Positions 37,085 to 49,308 of a stretch of DNA of 64,000 nucleotides are shown here, piece after piece. The stretch covers positions 124,001 through 188,000 of the forward strand of contig JAMWET010003919.1 in NCBI GenBank assembly GCA_024036415.1. The letters are read 5' to 3'. Numbering within the stretch: position 1 is the stretch's first letter; each line of letters starts with the position of its first letter. The position numbers were made by a program, and so were the translations under genes. This stretch comes from Prochilodus magdalenae. Taxonomy: Eukaryota; Chordata; Actinopteri; Characiformes; Prochilodontidae. Below the pieces are notes generated by a model. The model did no database searches, was not told the origin of the DNA, and saw only the letters and a list, made by a program, of their open reading frames with translations.

Positions 37085-37545
37085 AAATTCAAGAGTTTTA
37101 TTGTCATATGCACAGCATAACAAGCAGTTACATTGTACAATGAAATTCTTACTTTGCAGTTCCTCCATTCTCAACAGTCTTAAAAAATGAATATCAATAT
37201 AAAAAGGAGAGAAAAAATAAAGTGTAATAAGAATTTATATATATATATACACATACATATATATATGTACACTAAGTACGACTAAGTAAAGAAAAACACT
37301 AAGTAAAGAAAGTGAGAGTACAGTACTGTATGGATGCATATGCAAGTTGTGCGTAAGGTGCATATGCATGTGTAAAGTGCGCTGTGCAAGTACAAAAGTA
37401 AACAGGATGGAATAACAGTAGCAGCAGAATGTGTACTGGGCTCATATTAATGGGTGCATGTCAGAATCAGAGTTCAGCCAGTTTCAGAGCAGAAGGGGGG
37501 AGGAGGTGTTCACAAGCCTGATGGCTCGTGGATAAAAAGTATTAC
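37085..37545. repeat. Interspersed repeat of retroelement type, class unresolved
   Basis: Starts with 'ttcaagagttttattgtca', continues with 'acaatgaaattcttactttgc' and ends with 'cacaagcctgatggctcgtgg'. I recognise this order from a repeat common in fish genomes, where it continues with a segment absent here. The middle is expanded by TA/CA repeats and two 'actaagtaaagaaa' copies (about 37280-37310). No ORF remains, so I leave the class open. Confidence 0.55.
37219..37272. repeat. Imperfect TA/CA alternating tract with dyad symmetry
   Basis: 'tatatatatata', 'cacatacata' and 'tatatatgta' give an alternating purine-pyrimidine run inside the interspersed repeat. Confidence 0.7.
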
Positions 37546-40500
37546 AAAAAAAAAGTATTACAGTACTGCTCTGGTTTCATTGTTAAATTTTGGATCTGGA
37601 ATTTTTGATTTTAGATTTTTTTCTCTGTGGTATCTAGATATAGATATAGATACAGTGAGCTCTTATATGGGTTCAAACACTGAAGAGAATGTCAGACATG
37701 TTAGTTTAACCATCAGCAAAATTATGAAGTGTGAGATAAACTGCACACTGTAATTGTGAAATTGGCGTTGTAGTTTATTAACCAGCTGAAATCATGTCTG
37801 CCAGTTTTGCCTTGTTTATGACTAGTTTATAACTCATATAAAGGTAAAATAAAATCTATACATGTTTAAATTTAACTTTACCACTGTTAGCCTACTAATG
37901 GCAAAATCGGTGGTCCCTGGTGTTTCCCTCAGTGTTTTCTGTGCAACACACTCATGGTTAAAGAGAGTAATAGACAAAATACCATCTCTAGTTTTACATT
38001 TAAAGTCCAAATGACCTTTAACTTCTTTGATTTCTTACTTACATTATGCTGTGTAAATGAATTAATCATTAACATAATAAGTTAATCATGTATCAGTAGC
38101 TTATAATATTTATCTTAGTTTATGTTCTAAATTAAAAGGCCATACACATTTATAATCTGTTGAAGTAGATTATAAAATAGATCTTATAAGCAGGACAGTA
38201 ATCTGAGTGGTCCAGGGGTGGACCCGTAGTGGCAAATAGTCAGAGGGGGGCCAATCTTATCTATCCAGTCAATCAATATATGCATACTAGCTGGGTATGT
38301 ACTATGTATTTATTACGTTTGTACAGTTTACACAAGTGCTTATTGTTGTTTGACTGCCTGCTGCTATCCTTCTCCATCATGATGGAAACAGTACTGACAT
38401 CACACTTCTACTGGTCCATTCTTCATAAAATTCACGCACAGTGTAAACAGCAGCTCATGTGATTCAATGAGGCATAAAAAGTAAAAATCAACAAAAATGG
38501 AGATACATGTTTTTCTTTGTACCGCGATGATATGCATTATTAGTCCTTGTAAGGTCACAATTTGTTACTAGATATACATGGGTGGTGGGACACTTTCCAC
38601 CAACTAGGTGCACTGACACATGTAAATACCCCAGCAACTCTACTGCTCCTAATATACTTATTTCAGTAAGTATATTACACCTACAGGTCTTAGAATTTAA
38701 GACTGGTGTTTCTAATACAGTGGGCAGTGAGTGCATAGCTGTGTATTTGTTCATATAAACATGAGCTTTTGGGATTTAAAAACTTATTACCATTGACTGA
38801 CTTTGAAGTATTACTTTAAGAAAATCATATTCTGGTTTGCGTTTCGCTACTGTTTGGTGATCCGTTTTATCTGTGTTTTGCTGTTCTAAGATCAAAGGTT
38901 TGTCTTAAAGGCAGCTCAGCTGCCGGCTTGCTGGTAAGATATGAAGGCATTACTTCGCTGTCGTGTGTATCATATAAATGCTGCCCTTCAATATGACCTC
39001 ATGCTTTCTGCAGGAATGCCGTCCCTCTAAATCTGCCGAAACACATACACAGTGGTAATAAAGAGGATAAACAGTGATGTTACAGGATTCTTGGTTTGTT
39101 GCTTATCGGACTTTGATATCAGTTTGTGGAACACAAATGCGAACAAGCTGGTCTAGCCTCCACTTCTCCAAAACCTAAAAGGAATACGCCTAATCTTTAA
39201 CAGCCATATCTGCAGCCTCTTAGTGCCAAATCAATGTCTGGGGACAGCCATGAAATGTAGACATATTAGGGTAGGAGCAAACTGAGTGTGAAATTAAACC
39301 GATACAATGCTTAAAGCACAGATGGTGCACTTGTTAATACTGTCTGATGTTGGCTGTAACAAGCCTGTCTTTAGCGCCTGGATTAAAGTTTAAAGTTTAG
39401 GTTAGCATTGCTGAACTCCCCACTCACGTAGAACGCATGACATGCAGTAAATATGAACATTACCTCTTGTAAGGGCATGTTTCCTTGTTAATGTCAGATT
39501 TCACTCAGCACCATAACTTCAATAAGTTGTCTTCAGATATCTGGCCCCACAAGAGTATTATATCTGTAACCTATAGTGGACAACCACAGACACTAAACAT
39601 CTGTCCATTGGCATTTCTTATTATAATTGAGTTTTGAGGTTTTAAGGGAAAGGTTTCAAATTGTCCATAGTAGGTGATGGATAGATGCAGCAGGTAGTGA
39701 ATAGTCACTTTGCCACTTTGCATTGTGGGTGTTGCCAGTTTAACAGGTTTAACTGCTTAAAATCTTTCATGCAAATCAACACAGGTGGGAACTTTGAAAT
39801 TAACATATGAGCAAAAGTGAAACATTTAAAATGTGTGAAATATGTAAAATCCCCTTTTCCAACATGTAAAAGAATGTACCTGTGTTTTATTCATCTGTCA
39901 GGGTTGGACTAGCTCTTTAAGTTGAAATAACAACTTATTTTCTCAAGAAAAGTAAGTAAATATAATGACAAATTGTGGAAAAGGTGCTGATTATTTTTTT
40001 TCAGACCGTATGTGATTATTTTACCATTCATTAATTCAATAATTAATAAATAAATAAGGATTTTTTTTAACACAGTGCATAGAAATAAGACATTATTTCA
40101 GTGTCATGTATGTACCAGAAATATATCAAAGAAAGCACTACAACCACAGTGGACAATGCAGTGGCTGCCCATAGGTGCTTAAAGATCTTGACCGGCAACA
40201 TCTGGCTGAAAATGTCCATGCAAACAGGCAAGCGACTCTGTCAGAAATCATTTTTACATTCAATGCAGGAGGCCCCACAAGTTAGCTTAGCTTTCATGGG
40301 ATATGGGAGTAGATGTCCCACCAGAGTGCCTTTGTTAACACCATGATACCGGACACAGTGCCTTACCTGGACTTGTGAGGTTGCTAAGTAAACCCTAGAG
40401 GACTAGCAACATGTGGCGTGCTCTGATTAGTCACTGTACCAGTTGTTTCAGGTTGATGGTAGGGTTAGTGTGTGGCGCAAATCCCAGGTAGCCATGGATC

Positions 40501-42309
40501 ACACTTGCCAACAGGGCTGGTGGTAGTTCTCCACTGATGTGTTCTCATGGCATGGGTTGGGTCCACTGGTCTGCCTAATGTGATCATCTACCCCTGCGTT
40601 GGTAGAACCAGATCTCACATTTAACTTTACTCACGGAAAAAAGACACTCTGATTCACTTTCACAGGTCGCCCAAGACACCCCCGACTTCATAATCAATTT
40701 TTATACAGTTATCCTATAACGTTTGTGTGCATTGTCTTATAATGTCTTGCATGTCCCTTCCCCCATGAATGGGTCAAAAAATATATTTTTGTTGCGAAAA
40801 TCATCTCAAAGCTGTCATAAAACAGTATCTCTCTTGTAACAGACTTGTAAATAATCGTGATTGATCTTTAAAACAGAGCATTACACATCAAACCACTTGG
40901 AATCGCCACGTTTAAAAAGGCTAACTGTTAAATCGCTAGCGGGTCGTAAAATGTAATGTAGAATGTGCATGAGTATATCATAACTATTTGTTTTTTAGGT
41001 TTTTTATTATTATTATTTTTTCTGATATGTACTAAGTACTTCAGTGCAAATGAAGCCAAGCACAGCCTCTTAATTAACATACGACCAGCACAACATAACC
41101 ACAAGTATAGCATAACCTTGTTTTACTTTCATGAAAGCCTGTTTCATCCATGCATATAACTTTTCATCCATCTGTTTCATGTTCAGATTCTGGTAACTTC
41201 CTAGCTCGAAAAACAATATGTAGAGAAAGTATGTGGTTATTTTACTCTTAAATAATTATTTTGACAATATAAGACATTGTTTCAACACATCGAGATGTTT
41301 TTTCTTTCTTTAAAGATGGATGTGTTGTAAAATGTATCCGAAGTATTAGGATAATTTGGCCTTAAGTTCTATATTAGAAATAAATATGTTAAAAAGCTCT
41401 CTTTCCTTCTGAGCAAAAACAATGGCTCCATAAACACCCAAAACCTGATGCTGAAGAGACTGATCAGTGTTTACTATCAGTCTCAGTAAATCTTAATAGA
41501 TAATTATTTGTAATTTATAATTTCAAATATATTAAACACTTTTAGAACAGAAACTCTGAAAAATGTATCTGCAAGGTATCAAAATGATGAAACAGCACCC
41601 CTTCCAGCTCATTCTGGGTGATAAAGGATCATTGTACCTGTTAGTAAATTATAACAGCTACTTTTTAGCACACACACAGGATTTTGCGACCACTGCCTAG
41701 GTTGGAAAATGCTGGAGCATTCCATTACAACACTGTTTCTATTCAGTCAGCCCCCTTTATGCTTCCTGTGGCAGGCCTAAAACTGACAGAGTAAACCGTA
41801 TAAACAAGCACACACAGACAGAGACGTCCTTTGGACCTGCTGGAATTCTCCCATAATTGATTTTGGCCTCCTGGAATGTCAGAAAGTGACAGGTGAAGTT
41901 TTATAACACAATTAATTATAAATACTGGGCCATAGCAGATCTGCACACCCTGCCAGTTTTGACATGTGCTGTTCGTGACCTTAGGCCTCCATGAGCGCAG
42001 GTGCATGTGTAATAACAGAACAGGCTGGACTAGTGCTCTGAATGAGATGGGCTAAGATACCTTCCTGAGAGGGACATACAAAAATAGGTAGCCTCCCCCA
42101 CCTGCTTTGCCCCTGCTGATGGAGGAAGTCAATTATAGAGCTCAAAAACAAGTGCTGGATATGGAAGGTAAATAAGAATACTTATTTACAGTCACGTCCA
42201 AAACCGCCCGGCATTTACTTCATTGCCAGTCAAAACCAGTGTTAGAAGAAAGCATAGAGAACATACTTACATATTTAGATTTAGAGGCTTTGACAACTAG
42301 ATCTATTCT
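37546..42309. other. Long intergenic stretch, no supported gene
   Basis: Almost 5 kb with no microsatellite above 20 bp. 38870-39080 is repeat-free and looks like a candidate conserved block. 40130-40640 is GC-richer and contains an 81-codon open frame (40101-40346, +) with no recognisable domain. It may be an old mobile element, but I could not match it. Confidence 0.35.
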
Positions 42310-42575
42310 CTTGTGTTACTTCCATTTTTTTAGGATGCTTGTTTCAGTTTTTCAAAGAAACTACTGGGTTATTTTCCAAACCTTCACATTCCAAGTGATC
42401 CCAAACACATACACATGTTTTTCTTTTTCAGTAATGGCTTCTTGACAGCTACACATCATTTTCAGCCCATGCAAAATGAGTTACTTGTGCTTAATGGCTG
42501 TTTTGACTGGAAATCAATAAATTATATTAATAAATGAAGTGGTCTGTGACTTCAGGATGATCCTGTATATCTATA
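42310..42575 (-). mobile_element. Tc1-like element fragment
   Basis: A coding remnant on the minus strand (next entry) lies next to 'ggctgttttgactggaaatc' and 'agtggtctgtgacttcagg'. The latter is related to 'gggtggtctctgacttatgc' near the end of the 58.2-kb element. The outer terminal repeat is not cleanly preserved. A dead remnant of a family related to the one at 57.2-58.2 kb. Confidence 0.6.
42340..42465 (-). pseudogene. Tc1-like transposase fragment
   Basis: On the minus strand between about 42455 and 42416 the frame reads CVAVKKPLLKKKN. This matches the conserved 'VAVKKPLLRK.N' stretch that joins the second helix-turn-helix to the catalytic domain in Tc1-like transposases. Stops flank it on both sides. 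Downstream, in other frames, the sequence continues as related but decayed coding sequence. Confidence 0.65.
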
Positions 42576-42941
42576 AAGCTTAACTTCACCCAGCTCCGCC
42601 ATTGACTTCCTGGAGTTCAACGTGTCAATTTTCTGTAAAATTAAATAAATTATGCTCTAATAGCAGTTGCAGTGCCAAGCTTAAGCTATTATAGGTGCCA
42701 CTATTGTTTTTATTACCTGCTCTTAATTGTGTAGTGTTTATTTGGGTAAGTATTTTACAAAGATCAAACATTAAAAACAGTGTTTCACAAATTTTAAATT
42801 ATTTTACTGGAAAAAGGCAAAAAGGCCATAGTGACATATAGCTAGCACAACAGCATGTACAACAGTGTCTATCAGGCACTATTTCATAATGCACAACATG
42901 CATTAATATCAATTCCAACTCCTCACTCTGTCCCCTATTTA
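42576..42941. other. Intergenic stretch, no supported feature
   Basis: AT-rich, nothing recognisable. Confidence 0.5.
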
Positions 42942-42984
42942 TCTCTCTCTCTCTCTCCACACACACACACACACACACACACAC

Positions 42985-43045
<61 letters not shown>
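42942..43045. repeat. Compound microsatellite (CT)n-(CA)n-(TA)n
   Basis: Three consecutive arrays: CT at 42942-42958, CA at 42958-42984 and TA at 42986-43045. The TA array provides the insertion target used by the adjacent Tc1-like element. Confidence 0.97.
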
Positions 43046-43050
<5 letters not shown>

Positions 43051-43053
43051 GTA

Positions 43054-43587
43054 CAGGGGTTGGACAATGAAACTGAAACACCTGGTTTTAGACCACAATC
43101 ATTTATTAGTATGGTGTAGGGCCTCCTTTTGCGGCCAATACAGCGTCATTTCGTCTTGGGAATGACATATACTGCGTCCTGCACAGTGGTCAGAGGGATT
43201 TTAAGCCATTCTTCTTGCAGGATAGTGGCCAGGTCACTATGTGATGCTGGTGGAGGTTCGTCCTTCTTGGTGGTATGCTGACATTACCCTGGATACCGTG
43301 GCTCTTGATACATCACAAAGACTTGCTGTCTTGGTCACAGATGCGCCAGCAAGACGTGCACCAACAATTTGTCCTCTTTTGAACTCTGGTATGTCACCCA
43401 TAATGTCGTGTGCATTGCAGTATTTTGAGCAGAACTGTGCTCTTACCTGCTAACTGAACCTTCACACTCTGCTCTTACTGGTGCAATGTGCAGTTAATGA
43501 AGATTGGCCACCAGGCTGGTCCAATTTAGCCATGAGACCTCCCACACTAAAATGACAGGTGTTTCAGTTTCATTGTCCAACCCCCTG
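43054..43587 (-). mobile_element. Tc1/mariner-like element, internally deleted, 534 bp
   Basis: Both ends are intact: CAGGGGTTGGACAATG at 43054 onward and its reverse complement ending at 43587, with 31-32 bp terminal inverted repeats differing by one extra C on the right. It is flanked by TA at 43052-43053 and 43588-43589, the Tc1/mariner target duplication. I recognise both the left (about 200 bp) and right (about 335 bp) portions as the ends of a longer fish element encoding a DDE transposase. About 1 kb of interior is missing, with the join near 43250-43256 at short G-rich sequence. Confidence 0.88.
43250..43401 (-). pseudogene. Transposase N-terminus, truncated by the internal deletion
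   Basis: On the minus strand an ATG at 43401-43399 opens MGDIPEFKRGQIVGAR. The frame then continues with a helix-turn-helix-like stretch (SVTKTASLCDVSRATVSRVM) and AYHQEGRT before the deletion at about 43250. This is the first DNA-binding helix-turn-helix of a Tc1/mariner-type transposase, about 50 codons of roughly 340. The frame is intact up to the junction, so decay since transposition is slight. A short DNA-binding peptide is conceivable but unsupported. Confidence 0.8.
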
Positions 43588-43589
43588 TA

Positions 43590-45649
43590 TATATACATTC
43601 AAGTAATGGCAGTGGCTTCATAAACTACACTGCACAACTTGTAAAGTTTGGCTGTCTTAAAACTATCCAAATAAGACTGTAGTCAATCAAATAATTGGAG
43701 TTTATCTAAGCTGGTTAGAGCATCCGAGTATTAATTTCGATTTTCTCTCTCGCTCAAATTCTAAGCCTTAAAAATATCAGGTGAGTATTCAAGGATTTGT
43801 TGCATTATAGACATAGTCACATTGCCTCTAGAAATAAGAAGGGAAAGAAATGTGAGGTAGATGCTAGTTAGGACAAATGTCAGCTAATCAGCATCTCTAA
43901 ATCAACATCCTTTAAATCAGCAGCATCCTTTCCTGAAGGATGAGAAAATATCATCCTCGTATAATGAGCAAGTGTCTCCTTGAAAATGTCATTGTATTCT
44001 CTGTGTTTGGGGAATAAGTGCGTGTGTAATATGCTGGTTGAATGTGCTTTGTGTGTGTTTGCATACATTTGCATATACTTGTCTATTATAACCATGCCTG
44101 ACTCTGAACACACTGAGGTCTCCAGTTCTAAATTGTAAAGTGGAAAAGCATCATCTTTGTAACCTGTAATGTGGAAATTATGATCAGCTGTGGTCCAAGA
44201 CTATCCAGTCTTCATAGATATGAATGAATGATCATTGAGCACAAAGCTGCAATGATGTGCCCAAACAATACTGCCAAATACATTTAGCTCCAAATTAGAA
44301 TCTATGCTTCCCAGAGCAACTCTGACTTCTTGTTAAGCCTGAACACAAATAGTATCACCTGTTTAGAGAGGAATGCCATTGCTATCATCTTGTTTTGATG
44401 CTATGGGCATATAAAGCTCTTAAAAAGATTTGACTAAGGGCAGTCAAAGCAGTTGTTCAAATAGTACCATGTTTTGCATATGTGCCATGTCAATTCACCA
44501 GTCAATAGCACACAGTTTCATTAAACAACTTGCACAGACCAATATAACCAGTGTTGAGATAACATGGCTCAAGGTCACACATTACAGTAATGTGACTAGT
44601 TTTACCAGTAATTAATAATTAACAATAATTACTGACTTGCTAACAACTGCATTACCTTAATTAAACTACAAATAAACTACACATTGGATAACAAATTTCC
44701 CTGCTACTTCCCAGGTAATACAGATTTATTTGGGTTTTAGTGATTAAGGTAGAAGCAAAGTAATAAGTAGTAAGATGACTTTGTCCAAGAAATAATAGAG
44801 AAACAAATTATATTGCTGTTTAAAGCAATAATTAGCATTTTAAATATAACAACATTAATATTGAAAATCATATCAAATTTCATAATTATAACACAGTATG
44901 ATGTAAATTGTTCATTTACACCCTTATAAACAACAACAGCTTGTGAAGCTGTAGTAAAGAAACGTCCAGTATGACGTCATCAGCATGATTTATAAATGTA
45001 TATGCGGAAAAGGCACTTAAGGAAGCAGCGAGCAGTCGAAAAGTTTGATGAATGCGGAATTATTCAAATGATTTTAGGCGAGAATTAAAGCCTGAAGACA
45101 TTTCACCTCCACACACTTCCCATTATAGTAATGAGCAGCCCGGAGTGGCCGTGACTCAGCCATCATTTTCCCAGCTATTAGTCATCTGACAAATAAAATC
45201 ATAAACAAACACATCATCATCATAAAGTGAAAAAAACAAAATCACATTATCTGCCTACCAGCAGGCGGAGAGACACACACTCACAAACTGTCCTTATATG
45301 GTCATACTTCCACCTGGTTACGCACATAAACACAAACAAGCAGAAATGCGTGACCACCCACAGGCCCCACGGCGTTAAGTGCTCTCTGCAGGAAGTGGGT
45401 GCACTCTCAGCACTCTTTTAGCTGAACACAGTATGATGTGTTTTTTTGGGGTCAGAGACCCCACACATAGTGCTAACCACCACTGATTTAATATCATAAA
45501 ATTGTGCAAATATTTCACAGTATTGGATGGAGTTTAATCCTTAGAAGTCACCAGTATTTATCACTCGTTGAAACAAGCCAGTGTTTTCAAAAGAACAGAT
45601 TCTCCCAGAAGAAAAATACACTGAAGCATACTTAATGTGACTGTAGGTA
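43590..45649. other. Intergenic stretch; candidate conserved patch at 45.10-45.20 kb
   Basis: No gene. About 45110-45200 ('ccattatagtaatgagcag', 'gtgactcagccatcatttt', 'cagctattagtcatctgac') looks like conserved non-coding sequence by eye. The remainder is AT-rich. Confidence 0.3.
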
Positions 45650-46080
45650 CTGCTGCAACTAAAAGTGTGCTATTATCATATACTATGTACTATGCTAAAT
45701 ATAATCATTAGTGCTATTAAATATATACTTAAATAGAACTAATTGTAATTAGCTGTACTATTTTGAGACACTTCTTAGATTCGTTTAAAGATACTTAAGT
45801 ACACATTAATAAATATACATAAGATTAAGTACTAGAAATGTCATTTCATACCACTAGTAAGTAGTACTTTAGTGTACCTAGTAGAAGTACACTAAGTCAG
45901 TATATAAGTACATTTGTATCTACTAGAAATGTTCTTTAATATGTACGTAAGCATCTCTAAACTAGGAGATGTCTCAAAATAGTACAGATAAATACAATAA
46001 ACAAATAGCACAAATGACTATATGTAGCATACTAAGGACATAGTTAGTTTATGAAAATAGCACACTTTCTGTATACTGGT
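45650..46080. mobile_element. Foldback MITE with about 190-bp imperfect inverted arms
   Basis: The left arm from about 45661 ('aaaagtgtgctatt') is mirrored by 'aatagcacacttt' at about 46056-46068. Inside, 'ctgtactattttgagac' at about 45753 pairs with 'gtctcaaaatagtacag' at about 45969. Further pairs are 'tactagaaatg', 'aagtacac' and 'cattagtgctatt'. The two arms meet near 45870 with almost no spacer. No coding remnant and no clear target duplication. The half copy at 8640-8940 shows it is a family. Confidence 0.75.
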
Positions 46081-46429
46081 CATAAGTTTGAGGGATACTA
46101 AGTGCTTTTGTTGATGAGCTGAGGTAAACAGAATCTGACCATGCTCTTTGTTTCTCTCTAATCTGTGACTGCTGCACAACAAAACAGAAGAACTGCCCCA
46201 CCAAACCTACAAAGACGTTTTAACCGCATCTGCCCTCTGCTTTACTGAGAGCCAGCTTTCCCGGCTGACCCCAGACAGCGCGCTGGACATGCCAGGTGTT
46301 GTGCCAAATTACTAATCTGTAGTGTCCATATGTCTACATGATTCATATGCACACAGTCAATCTCAATCACTCTCACTTTTCTTTTCCTGGCTTCCTCCAA
46401 CATTTTCTTGGGGTCTCTTCTCAGTCGCT
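46081..46429. other. Intergenic stretch, no supported feature
   Basis: Nothing recognisable. Confidence 0.5.
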
Positions 46430-46640
46430 GCCATGATGTCAATGCTGGGAATACAGAGCTAGCTTCTTTTCATAGCTAACTGAAGACCCATAGTTGTTGG
46501 CGTGTGATGTGGTTCAGTAAAGCATTCTTGTAAGCGTTCTTGTGCCCACATCTCCAAAGTTACATGGCACTATAGCAGCTGTTCCATGCCTGGAATGGCA
46601 ATGACAGAGACACCATTCTCTCTTTTATAAGTCAGGCTAC
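46430..46640. repeat. Interspersed repeat, copy 2 (partner at 765-955)
   Basis: See copy 1. Shared words include 'ctgggaatacagag.tagcttcttttcatagct' and 'cttgtgcccac'. Confidence 0.6.
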
Positions 46641-46818
46641 CATCAGAATGATTTTGGAGCTGCTATTCTAAGGTAAATTCTTATGCTTACATAATGCTGC
46701 TTTAAGTCAGTCATCCCTGAAGCGTTCCAAAATGTTGTCACATTATTGTTATCGCTTCCAGGACGACGGAATGGCATTAATCTTGAGCCTTGATGCTGTG
46801 TTTATGTTTATGCATGCC

Positions 46819-46845
<27 letters not shown>
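46819..46845. repeat. (TG)n microsatellite
   Basis: About 13 TG units. Confidence 0.95.
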
Positions 46846-46855
<10 letters not shown>

Positions 46856-46988
46856 TTATGTGATGGACAGGGGACCGGCTGAGAAAGGCCATGTTGGCTT
46901 AGTGAGCACCAAAATCTGTTCAAATACAACAGTTCAGATCAAAGGCTGCAGTATAACACAGCGTGATGGCACAGAGGGATGTTTGTAC

Positions 46989-47032
46989 GTGTGTGTGTGT
47001 GTGTGTGTGTGTGCGTGTGTGTGTGTGTGTGT
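46989..47032. repeat. (TG)n microsatellite with one CG interruption
   Basis: About 22 units. Confidence 0.96.
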
Positions 47033-48619
47033 ATTGCTTGGATTTGTGTGCATGTGTTGGCGTCTCCGATGACTGGGACAGGCCAATAGAGACAGGAATT
47101 CTCCCCAGGGAGACACGGCTCTTCGGACAAATTCAATCTGTTTCCGCATCAAACAGGTGGCATGCTGCCTGTCCCATAGGGATTAGAGAAACAACATGGC
47201 AACCCAGCAGCAAAGCATCTATCCAAATGTGGACATCAGCCCCAATATGATTGGTGTCCTTGCTATTACTTGTATTAGCAATCTAGTAATCTATCTATTG
47301 AAACAATTAATTGAGTAACCAATCTTAAAAGGAACACTCAAGCATCAATAGACTTTTAAGACATGTATGCCTTAAAACAGTGTACATACCTAATACTATT
47401 AAAATATGACATGTCAGCCTAATGGGAATGTCTTGGTTATTATTAATAAAAAACATGACCAACATGGTAAATAACACACAATGATAATTTCTCTTGAGTG
47501 ATATTGATATTGACACTGATATTTAAAGGGTATTGGATGGGCACACCATATTGGGGCATGTGTAGCTTAACAGTCTTAACAGTGTTCACTTTTACCTAAT
47601 CTACTGCATGTAGAGCATATGGTTTATGACCATAACAGTAATTCCCCTGAATTAAAAAAAACTGGTTAAAGGGCTCATATTTTGCAAAAACCTTTTTTTG
47701 AATTTTGAAATGCCTAGAAAAGATCTATTAGATATTCCATCTTCTATAGAGACAGAATATGAAGCAGGCTGTCTGTCAAGGTGTAAATGTCCAAAGAGCA
47801 ATCGATAACACCAAAAAGTAGAGATATCTTGTAAAATCTATATTGAAACTGCTTATTTTGGGGGACTTTACAGCCAGGCCAATGACATGATTATTGTATC
47901 AAATGTCAATCGTTTTTTTCCTTTGAAATAACTCATATTTTTAATAATGCATGTTTCAATGATATTTTGTTGTCAGATTGAAAAATCAACTTTAGAACCA
48001 ATAGAACTGAAACCTGATGCTAACAAATGCTGACAAATAAAGCTTGATGCTTACCATTAGAGACCACATGTTGCCTATAGTACACCTTCAGATCCCATCA
48101 AATGCACCGGGAATCTGTTAAAGCATTAGGATCCTTTACACTGTAATATTGCCCCCTCAGGAAAACACATTACTGACTACTGAACACCATCAGAAACCAA
48201 TAGAAACACAGTTTAATGGTATCTTTGATCTTATCTTTCCCAGTAGGGTGTTGGTTTGTTCAATATCATCTTGCTGAGAAACTCAGAATCTTACTGGCTC
48301 TTGGATCCATCTATCTCCCTCTTTATGTTGTTTTTTGAGTAAATCCAGTTACAGATCAGTTACAGCTCTGTGAGACAGCGTGTAGATGGAGAAGTGCACA
48401 AAGTAGTTTAACACATACCTAGGTTCAAATATAGCTACTGTGCTGAATTATTGAATAAAGTACTAGAACTATTATCAGTGTCTAAAAACTTTAGTATAAG
48501 TACAAAAGTAGCAAACGTACCATTTAGTCATACTCCATTCTACTGTTACAGAATAGTGAAGATATGTGTTTGAATATAACTAGCCTTTGTACACATGATT
48601 GAGAAGTACATAAAATAAT

Positions 48620-48725
48620 TCAGAGAGGTTTGATGTAAAATGGTGCACTGTAGTCAAAATGTCTTTTACAGTGGTGGTGATCAGAACCAGAGTCTCACAC
48701 TGGTGAACCTACCCTGTCATTCCTG
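48620..48725. repeat. Fragment of the 62.58-63.48 kb repeat family
   Basis: 'gtttgatgtaaaatg' followed by 'ttttacagtggtggtgatcagaacc' aligns with the inverted right arm of the element at 63.3-63.45 kb ('gctttgatgtgtaacg', 'ttacagtggtggtgatag'). A short arm fragment only. Confidence 0.55.
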
Positions 48726-49259
48726 TCAGATGATTCCTTCTGAGTGTAACACTTTTTTTCCATGATAAATATATATACATTATATTTACTATCGAAAATG
48801 ACCAGTGAATCTGCTTTGAAGAGTTGTTTATGAAGCCAATAGGATCAACAGGGAAGTCTTTACAAAGATTTTCATTAAAGTCCAAAAGTCCAGGAAGTTA
48901 TTTCTTACCATGGGCCAGCAGAGGAGCGTAAAGCATGCATTGGTATCATGCTAATAATGACTGGAAATGTATTTATTTGAAGCATCTGTTCCGCCCCTAA
49001 CATAACATGGTACAGCAGTAGGCATTGCTGCTAAAGCAATGGCACTGCACATTATAACTTAAAGCTGAGCTCTGAGAAGCTGTCCTTTAGCTAACAAGCT
49101 ACATGTCTCTGCACCTGCGAGAAAATAATTAGACAAGCAAACCTGCATCCCTTCACACGAATATATACTGTATATATGACTTAGAGGATAAAATGAAGTA
49201 AGTGGGAGGTTGATAAAGGAGACATATAGTTGGGACTTTTTCAACTTTTTCAGAGAGAA

Positions 49260-49308
<49 letters not shown>

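Larger units (their letters stand above)
46641..48619. other. Intergenic stretch with candidate conserved blocks
   Basis: No gene. 46725-46800 and 47060-47245 are repeat-free with balanced composition. The second ('gacaaattcaatctgtttcc', 'caaacaggtggcatgctgcc') is among the more convincing conserved-looking stretches in the window, but this is judgement by eye. A stretch starting near 47665 ('aaagggctcatattttgc') may be another repeat start. Confidence 0.3.

Noticed and set aside
48738..48756. 'ttccttctgagtgtaac' resembling the end of the Tc1-derived MITE
   Set aside because: No matching interior or partner end nearby; could be a solo end or chance.
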